Assembly (NCBI RefSeq): GCF_039542225.1
Contig: NZ_BAABHS010000036.1
Span: 1 to 64,000, forward strand
Length of the DNA: 64,000 bases
Reading direction: 5' to 3'
Origin: Yinghuangia aomiensis
GTDB taxonomy: Bacteria > Actinomycetota > Actinomycetes > Streptomycetales > Streptomycetaceae
The position numbers and the translations under genes are program-made. Below, piece by piece: positions 59,491-64,000 of this stretch; position 1 is the stretch's first letter, and every line of letters starts with the position of its first letter. The notes beneath the pieces were generated by a model. That model saw only the letters and a program-made list of their open reading frames with translations. It did no database searches and was not told where the DNA came from.

Positions 59491-60318
59491 ATGACCACCG
59501 CCGTGCCCCGCTGCACCCCGTACCGCATCGCCGCCGAAACCTGGCTGGTGCCGCGCCTCATCGCGGCCGGAGACGCCGGGTTCGTCCCGGTCAACTCGAT
59601 GGTGATCACCGGCGAGCAGCCCGTCATCGTCGACACCGGCGCGCCCATGCACGCGGATGCCTGGCGGCAGGACGTGTTCGGCATCGTCGCGCCCGAGGAC
59701 GTCCGCTGGATCTTCGTCTCCCACGACGACGCCGACCACACCGGCAACCTCGCCACCGCACTCGACCTCTGCCCGAACGCGACCGTGGTCACCGACTTCG
59801 GCGCGTGGCAACGGCTGTCCGTCCACCTGCCCATCCCGACACACCGCATGCGCTGGCTCAACCCGGGCGAACGCCTCGACATCGGCGACCGCACCCTGCT
59901 GGCCATCCGCCCGCCGCAGTACGACTCACCGACCACCCGCGGCTTCGTCGACACCGCCACCGGCGCCATGTGGGCCGTCGACGCATTCGCCTTGCCCACC
60001 CCCGGTGAGGTCTACGAACGCTCCGACCTCCCGCCCGGGCTGTGGGAAGACCTCTTCGTTCCCTTCAACAGCATGTCCAACCCGTGGCTCGAATGGGTGG
60101 ACGCCGACCGCTACGGCCGCCACCTCGACGAACTCGCCGAACTCCCGGTCACCGTCGCCGCCTCCTGCCACGGCCCGGTCCTCCGCGACGGCGCCCTGAC
60201 CGACGCGTACATCCAGGCCCACGCCATGGCCGCCAAGCCCGCCATCCCGGCACCCGGACAGCCGGTCCTCGACCAGATCCTCGCCGCCGCCGGTCTCCAG
60301 GACCCGATACCGGCCTGA
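59491..60318 (+). CDS. Metallo-beta-lactamase-fold hydrolase, flavodiiron-like
   Basis: 275 residues: VNSMVITGEQPVIVDTGAPM, metal motif HDDADH (78-83, HxDxDH as in flavodiiron proteins, HxExDH), FGAWQRLSVHLPI, TLLAIRPPQYDSPTTRGFVD and AASCHGPVLRDGALTD. No flavodoxin domain, so it is a stand-alone diiron or zinc domain like the ODP (oxygen-binding diiron) group. Could sense or reduce O2 or NO, or hydrolyse esters. ATG 59491 is chosen as GAGGAG lies six bases upstream; ATG 59485 overlaps that site. Confidence 0.87.
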   Translation: MTTAVPRCTPYRIAAETWLVPRLIAAGDAGFVPVNSMVITGEQPVIVDTGAPMHADAWRQDVFGIVAPEDVRWIFVSHDDADHTGNLATALDLCPNATVVTDFGAWQRLSVHLPIPTHRMRWLNPGERLDIGDRTLLAIRPPQYDSPTTRGFVDTATGAMWAVDAFALPTPGEVYERSDLPPGLWEDLFVPFNSMSNPWLEWVDADRYGRHLDELAELPVTVAASCHGPVLRDGALTDAYIQAHAMAAKPAIPAPGQPVLDQILAAAGLQDPIPA

Positions 60319-60937
60319 GCCGCCCCGCCACGCACGCGGCTGCACGGCCGCGGGAGCGGCAGAGCGCCCACCGAACAGCACACCGAGGCGTCGCCGACGC
60401 CCACACGAACAACCGCGCGGGGTGGGGGGATGGGAGTGACCCCCGCGCGGCAGGCCGGTGCCTGGGGAGGACCACCGGCCTGAAGGCCGGCCCGGTACGC
60501 GGCACACCCCGTTGCCGCGTACCGGGCCGGCACCGACCGATCGACCGCGGACATCGGCCCGCAGGGGAGGACCGACACGAACAGACGTAGATGGCAAACG
60601 GGCTTGATCAGGCCCGGCCCGTTTGCGTGACCCCACTCCCGCTCGGGCGGATCGCCGGGCGGCGAGGAAGGGGAGCGGTGGTTGCCCGAAGCGCATCGGC
60701 TCCGGCCGGAACGACGCCCTCACGGGCTCGTCGATTCCGCCCAGGTGCGACGCGTGGGCGACCCGCGGGCGACCCGGCACCGCGACGGACCCTGCACCCC
60801 ACGGTGGACCGCGAACACAGGCTTCGGTGCGTCGGGCGGACAACCGTCCCCGGGATTCAAAGCGACCTGTCGCATCATCAACCCCCTTACTGGGCAACGC
60901 TCCTGACGGCCAACCAGTCATACGCCATACTGCCCCG
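60319..60937. other. 619-base intergenic region
   Basis: No protein gene found. It contains a dense set of hairpins at 60451-60626 (described separately) and, at its right end, the probable leaderless promoter of the PH-domain membrane protein (CATACT just upstream of its GTG). Bases 60630-60900 are without recognisable features. Confidence 0.6.
60451..60626 (-). ncRNA. Candidate structured small RNA with C-rich loops (or structured leader)
   Basis: Read on the minus strand: a 10-bp inverted repeat GCAAACGGGC/GCCCGTTTGC (60626-60617 with 60603-60594); hairpin TCGGTCC/GGGCCGA (60575-60569 with 60560-60554) with loop UCCCCUGC; a perfect 19-bp hairpin (60531-60513 with 60504-60486, 8-base loop); hairpin CAGGCCGGT/ACCGGCCTG (60482-60474 with 60459-60451) with a loop containing CCUCCCC. 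The sequence GGTCCTCCCC occurs twice, exactly 100 bases apart, each time in a loop. C-rich loops complementary to ribosome-binding sites are how actinobacterial 6C-type sRNAs act. Strand and boundaries are inference; a double terminator for the metallo-hydrolase gene is the alternative. Confidence 0.35.
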
Positions 60938-62932
60938 GTGACCGATCCGACTCCGCCCCGCCCGGACTCCCGCCCCCACGGAATCAGGAGGTGGACGACA
61001 GTCGACGAGGATGCCTCGCGCCGGCGCCGGTTCCGCGTCCTCGCCCCGGGGCTCGCGGCCGTCGCGGTGCTGGTGGTGGCAGCCGCGATCGTGGCGGACG
61101 CGCCGAGTGCCGTGTGTGCGGGGTCGGACGTGCCGTCCGGCGGGACTTCGAGCGGTGTCGATCCGGGGAGCGTTTCGGTCCGGGGTCTCTTCGGCAGCTA
61201 CGCGAACCAGACCACGGTCATGGCCAAGCTCGGTCCGTGCGGGCCCGGCGTGGCGGATCCCGTGGTCCTCGGCCTCCTGGTGCTCTTCGCGGGAGCGCTG
61301 CTGTGGGTGCCGTGGTTGGCCGTTCCGGCCGCGCCGGCGGTCTTGCTGGCGAGCGTCTGGCGGGACCCGGCCGTCTCGGTCGCCTCCGGCGCGTGGTGGT
61401 GCGTCCTCGCCGTCCTGCTGTGGGGCTTGGCGGCGCTGGGCGCCCAGGAATACACGTCCCGGGGCAGACCGTGGCACGAGAATGCGGTCAACGACCGGCC
61501 TCTCGCCGTTCTGCCGAAGGACGGCCGAGGAGAGCGCCGCCACGTCCACCGCGCGGCCGCCTTGGTCGGCGCCGCCCTGGTTGTCGTCGCCGTGTCCGTC
61601 ACCCAAGGCATCGCCGACGACCCTGCCGCACCACCCGCGGCCGCATCGCGCAGTGCCGGGGACGCGAAATCCCAGGCCGGGTCCGCACTGCCGTCCCGCC
61701 AGTGGACCACACACACTCCGGACTCGGAGATTTACGCTTACGCCTTCACAACGCCCCCAGGCGCGGTGTCCGTCATCGTCGACGCCTCGACGACCACTCC
61801 TCGCCAGTCCGGCTCGCGCTTCCGCGACTCGACCACCGAACTGTGGCAGTCGGCGGCCGCCCTCGCCGCCGCCGCGGCGCTCTTGGCCGCTCTTCAGGGC
61901 GTCGCCGGACCGTCGCGGATGGCCCTGCTGCGGCGGCGCGGACGCGTCCCCGCCCGAATCGTCCTCGCCTACGTCCACCGCCCCGGCGAAGCCATCGTCT
62001 ATCCGGCCGACGACCCGCATGGCCGCCGTCCGATGTTCCGCTGCCGCATCCCCGCCGGTCCGACCACCGGGCCGGACCGCCCCCGCGAAGCCGTCCTGTA
62101 CGGCGAACTCCGCGGCGGCGTAGCAGCGGTCCTGGCCTTCACGGACGCGACCGACACATTGGACGGGACGATCACAACGAACGCCCCCGACACCCCGCTT
62201 CCGCCGCCGACCCCCACGAACGCCGACGCACCCCCGACCATGGAGCCGCCCCCCGCCGACTCGACCACCACCCTCGACAACGCGGACACCACCACCCCGC
62301 CCCCACCGACCAACGAGCCCGAGCAGCCGCACCCCGACCGCTACCAAACGGCCACCGGCCTCCACCCGGTCTCCCCGTCCCGAGCCCCCGAGTTCCGAGC
62401 CCGGGGTCTGGAGGTCACGTCCGCGCAAATGGCGCCGCGTGACAAGCCGGTCGTCTGGACGGCCGCCCCGCGTCACCACCGCTGGGGCTTGCTCTCTGCC
62501 GTCGGCGCCGCGGTGATCGCCTGCGTCGTGGCCGCGCTGCGTCCCGAACCTCTCGCCGCCGGCGCCGCGCTCGTGGTCGCCGTCCTGCTCCTGGACCGGG
62601 CCGCGGTCCTCCTCGCCTGGACGATTTCCGCCGACCGTAGGGGAATCCGCCTCCGTACCGGCTGGCGCGCCGTGACCATCGCCTGGCCGGACCTGGCCGC
62701 GGTCGGCTATCGCGCGGGGACTGTCGTCGCCCGAACCTCCGCCGGCGGCCGCCGGTTCCTCCCGCTCGGCGACCCCGAACTCGCCCACGCCGCGGCCGTC
62801 TGCGACGCCATGCGCGCCCGCCCCGAGCTTCGCCCCACCGAAGACGACGACGCCCCCGCGGGCTACCCCGGCGTCCACCTCGCCGTGGCCATCACCGCGC
62901 TCGCCCTCGCGACCTGGTGGTGGACGGCCTAA
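60938..62932 (+). CDS. Large multi-pass membrane protein with PH-like domain
   Basis: 664 residues: N-terminal helix (LAPGLAAVAVLVVAAAIVA), two helices near residues 110-160, another near 210, one near 310, a Thr/Pro-rich cytoplasmic or external linker (about 430-480), two more helices (about 510-560), then a bacterial PH-like domain (ISADRRGIRLRTGWRAVTIA, WPDLAAVGYRAGTVVART) and a final C-terminal helix. GTG at 60938 has no ribosome-binding site; CATACT (60926-60931) suggests a leaderless message. Actinomycete-specific, function unknown; it may organise membrane protein complexes. Confidence 0.75.
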   Translation: MTDPTPPRPDSRPHGIRRWTTVDEDASRRRRFRVLAPGLAAVAVLVVAAAIVADAPSAVCAGSDVPSGGTSSGVDPGSVSVRGLFGSYANQTTVMAKLGPCGPGVADPVVLGLLVLFAGALLWVPWLAVPAAPAVLLASVWRDPAVSVASGAWWCVLAVLLWGLAALGAQEYTSRGRPWHENAVNDRPLAVLPKDGRGERRHVHRAAALVGAALVVVAVSVTQGIADDPAAPPAAASRSAGDAKSQAGSALPSRQWTTHTPDSEIYAYAFTTPPGAVSVIVDASTTTPRQSGSRFRDSTTELWQSAAALAAAAALLAALQGVAGPSRMALLRRRGRVPARIVLAYVHRPGEAIVYPADDPHGRRPMFRCRIPAGPTTGPDRPREAVLYGELRGGVAAVLAFTDATDTLDGTITTNAPDTPLPPPTPTNADAPPTMEPPPADSTTTLDNADTTTPPPPTNEPEQPHPDRYQTATGLHPVSPSRAPEFRARGLEVTSAQMAPRDKPVVWTAAPRHHRWGLLSAVGAAVIACVVAALRPEPLAAGAALVVAVLLLDRAAVLLAWTISADRRGIRLRTGWRAVTIAWPDLAAVGYRAGTVVARTSAGGRRFLPLGDPELAHAAAVCDAMRARPELRPTEDDDAPAGYPGVHLAVAITALALATWWWTA

Positions 62933-62937
62933 CCCGG

Positions 62938-63417
62938 TCAGCTATCCCCGATTCCGCCGTACACCTTGACCAGCAGCGCATGCAGCTCCGCTCGCTCGCG
63001 GGCATCGAGCGGCGCGAGCAACTCGTCCTGAACCCGTTCCGCATCCGCGGTAAGCCGGTCGAGCAGCGCACGCCCTTCCGCGGTCAACGCGACCACGACG
63101 CGCCGTCGATCCGCGGGATCGCGCGTACGTTCCACGTGCCCGCCCCGCGCAAGCTGTTCGATCACCTTGGCCATGTCGCTCGGGTCGACGGACAGCCGCG
63201 CGCACAAGTCCCGTTGCGCATGCGGCCCGAAGTCCGCAAGCGCCGCGAGCACCGCCATATGCCACAGCCGCAGTCCCTGCCGGGCCAGCCGCTCGGCCAA
63301 GCGGCCGCGGGCGGCCTTGCCGGTCAGCGACAGCAGGTACGTGCTCAACCCCACCAGCGAAGGCGGCGCCGCCCGCCCGGCGTCGGCGCCACGGTCATCC
63401 CCATCCAGTTCATCCAC
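62938..63417 (-). CDS. MarR-family transcriptional regulator
   Basis: 159 residues: winged HTH (LRLWHMAVLAALADFGPHAQRDLCARLSVDPSDMAKVIEQLARGGHVERT) with the RDPADRRRVVVALTAEG wing. It is divergent from a VOC gene with a perfect 20-bp palindrome between the two starts, almost certainly its operator. The pairing with a VOC enzyme suggests it senses a compound that the enzyme binds or breaks. Confidence 0.93.
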   Translation of the reverse strand: MDELDGDDRGADAGRAAPPSLVGLSTYLLSLTGKAARGRLAERLARQGLRLWHMAVLAALADFGPHAQRDLCARLSVDPSDMAKVIEQLARGGHVERTRDPADRRRVVVALTAEGRALLDRLTADAERVQDELLAPLDARERAELHALLVKVYGGIGDS

Positions 63418-63441
63418 CCCAATATCCTAGGCGTCGCCCTA

Positions 63442-63461
63442 TAGTGGGTGCGCACCCACTA
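63442..63461. promoter_or_regulatory. Perfect 20-bp palindrome, MarR operator
   Basis: TAGTGGGTGCGCACCCACTA, its own reverse complement, centred between marR (start 63417) and the VOC gene (start 63479). Only 17 bases separate it from the VOC start, so bound repressor would block both promoters. Confidence 0.85.
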
Positions 63462-63478
63462 ATATCTCGGGAGTCCCG

Positions 63479-63886
63479 ATGGACGTGCTCTACCCCCGCC
63501 TGCTCACCGCCGACTTCGCCGCCGACTTCGGCTTCTACGACGCGGTCATCCCGCCCCTCACCGGCGGCCACCTGGTCAAAGGCGCCGCCGACGGCCCCTA
63601 CGCCAACTGGGACTTGGGCAACGAAGCCCTGCTCGTCCTCTACGACCGCGCAGCCCTGGCCGCTGCCATCGGGACCGCCGGGCTCCCGTCCACCCCGCCG
63701 CCGGCGCAGGATGCCGCCATGCTGGTCTTCCGTGTCGACGACGTTCCGACGGCCTTCGCGCTCTGCCGCACCCATGGCGCGACCCCGGTCACCGAACCGG
63801 CCTCCCGCCCCGACTGGGGACCGACCCTCCGCACAGCCCACGTTCGAGCCCCCGGCGGCACCCTCGTCGAACTCCAGTCGTACTAA
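63479..63886 (+). CDS. VOC-family protein under MarR control
   Basis: 135 residues: LYPRLLTADFAADFGFYDAV at the start, LGNEALLVLYDRAALAAAIG, and RTAHVRAPGGTLVELQSY at the end with the metal-site Glu. A typical bleomycin-resistance/glyoxalase-like dimer. GGAG precedes the ATG. Regulated by the divergent MarR; ends at TAAGAGGAG. Confidence 0.88.
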   Translation: MDVLYPRLLTADFAADFGFYDAVIPPLTGGHLVKGAADGPYANWDLGNEALLVLYDRAALAAAIGTAGLPSTPPPAQDAAMLVFRVDDVPTAFALCRTHGATPVTEPASRPDWGPTLRTAHVRAPGGTLVELQSY

Positions 63887-63910
63887 GAGGAGTCGAAGCC
63901 CCGGAGGCGG

Positions 63911-64000
63911 TTACCACACATCCCCGTCACGCCAATCGCACGCAATCGGCGCCGTCGCATCCGCCGCGGCGGCGCCCGGCCATACGAACACCGCGCCATC
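63911..64000 (-). CDS. C-terminal end of a gene cut by the window edge
   Basis: A minus-strand frame enters from the right edge and stops at TAA (63913-63911) after 29 residues: DGAVFVWPGAAAADATAPIA then CDWRDGDVW. Consistent high-GC codon use and a clean stop near the convergent VOC gene support it. Too short to identify; start lies beyond 64000. Confidence 0.55.
   Translation of the reverse strand, partial: DGAVFVWPGAAAADATAPIACDWRDGDVW

Noticed and set aside
1..64000. CRISPR array, insertion sequence, prophage or integrase attachment site
   Set aside because: No spaced direct repeats of the right size, no transposase, recombinase or phage structural motifs, no terminal inverted repeats around the decayed zone.

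Overview
The window is a stretch of a very GC-rich actinomycete chromosome. The evidence is extreme third-position GC in every gene, frequent GTG/TTG starts, Tat-type signal peptides, a deazaflavin (F420)-type nitroreductase, an LCP cell-wall ligase, a BTAD/AfsR-type regulator, a WYL regulator and a GNAT-first Pat-type acetyltransferase. I cannot name the genus. I saw no rRNA or tRNA gene, transposase, phage gene, CRISPR array or complete antibiotic gene cluster.

Layout. 0-9 kb: VOC protein, B3/4-domain protein, YihY membrane protein, F420-type nitroreductase, LCP protein, a TetR/SDR divergent pair with strong operators, a methyltransferase, a CBS-BON protein and an overlooked 42-residue membrane protein. 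9-16 kb: a fused GNAT/acyl-CoA synthetase, an amber-interrupted gene, a class A beta-lactamase, a lipoprotein, a MarR/GNAT divergent pair and a UBP zinc-finger protein. 16-26 kb: an ArsR-like/SRPBCC/DHFR-like operon, a soluble Ser/Thr kinase divergent from a Tat-exported tachylectin plus dimethylformamidase-like protein, an acyl-CoA dehydrogenase, WYL and PPOX proteins. 26-34 kb: VOC, an unusual glucose-6-phosphate dehydrogenase and gluconokinase, SRPBCC, acyl-CoA synthetase, TetR, a proline-rich membrane protein and a secreted glycerophosphodiesterase.

34-46 kb looks like a decaying catabolic island. A metabolite:H+ symporter (MHS type) and an IclR regulator are followed by a small unknown protein, a MacB-type ABC pair and a cupin with a histidine-rich tail. 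After that come remnants of an AMP-forming acyl-CoA ligase and an aldehyde dehydrogenase, intact DUF3598, Rieske and LLM genes, and a broken MaoC-CaiB-CitE operon carrying frameshifts, in-frame ochre codons and a deletion fusion. The promoters at the two ends of the damaged part share an exact bipartite element, ATGTTCCG-N13-CGTTCCA, and the iclR gene has a related GTTCCG/CGGAAC inverted repeat upstream. Together they appear to be what remains of one regulon for activating and breaking down a dicarboxylic or branched acyl-CoA (itaconate/citramalate-type chemistry is my inference).

46-64 kb: a sirtuin, SDR/LysR pair, VOC, a 1470-residue AfsR/LuxR-like ATPase regulator with a 330-residue low-complexity linker, an XRE-cupin/azlC/azlD unit, a DHA2 efflux pump next to a perfect palindrome and a frameshifted HAD phosphatase remnant, a flavodiiron-type metallo-hydrolase, an unusual highly structured intergenic region that may encode a C-rich-loop small RNA, a PH-domain membrane protein, and a MarR/VOC pair around a perfect 20-bp palindrome. 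The right edge cuts a gene on the minus strand.

Several convergent gene pairs end at strong GC-rich hairpins that would act on both strands. Many small regulators here face their targets across clear inverted repeats, so the regulatory wiring is unusually readable.
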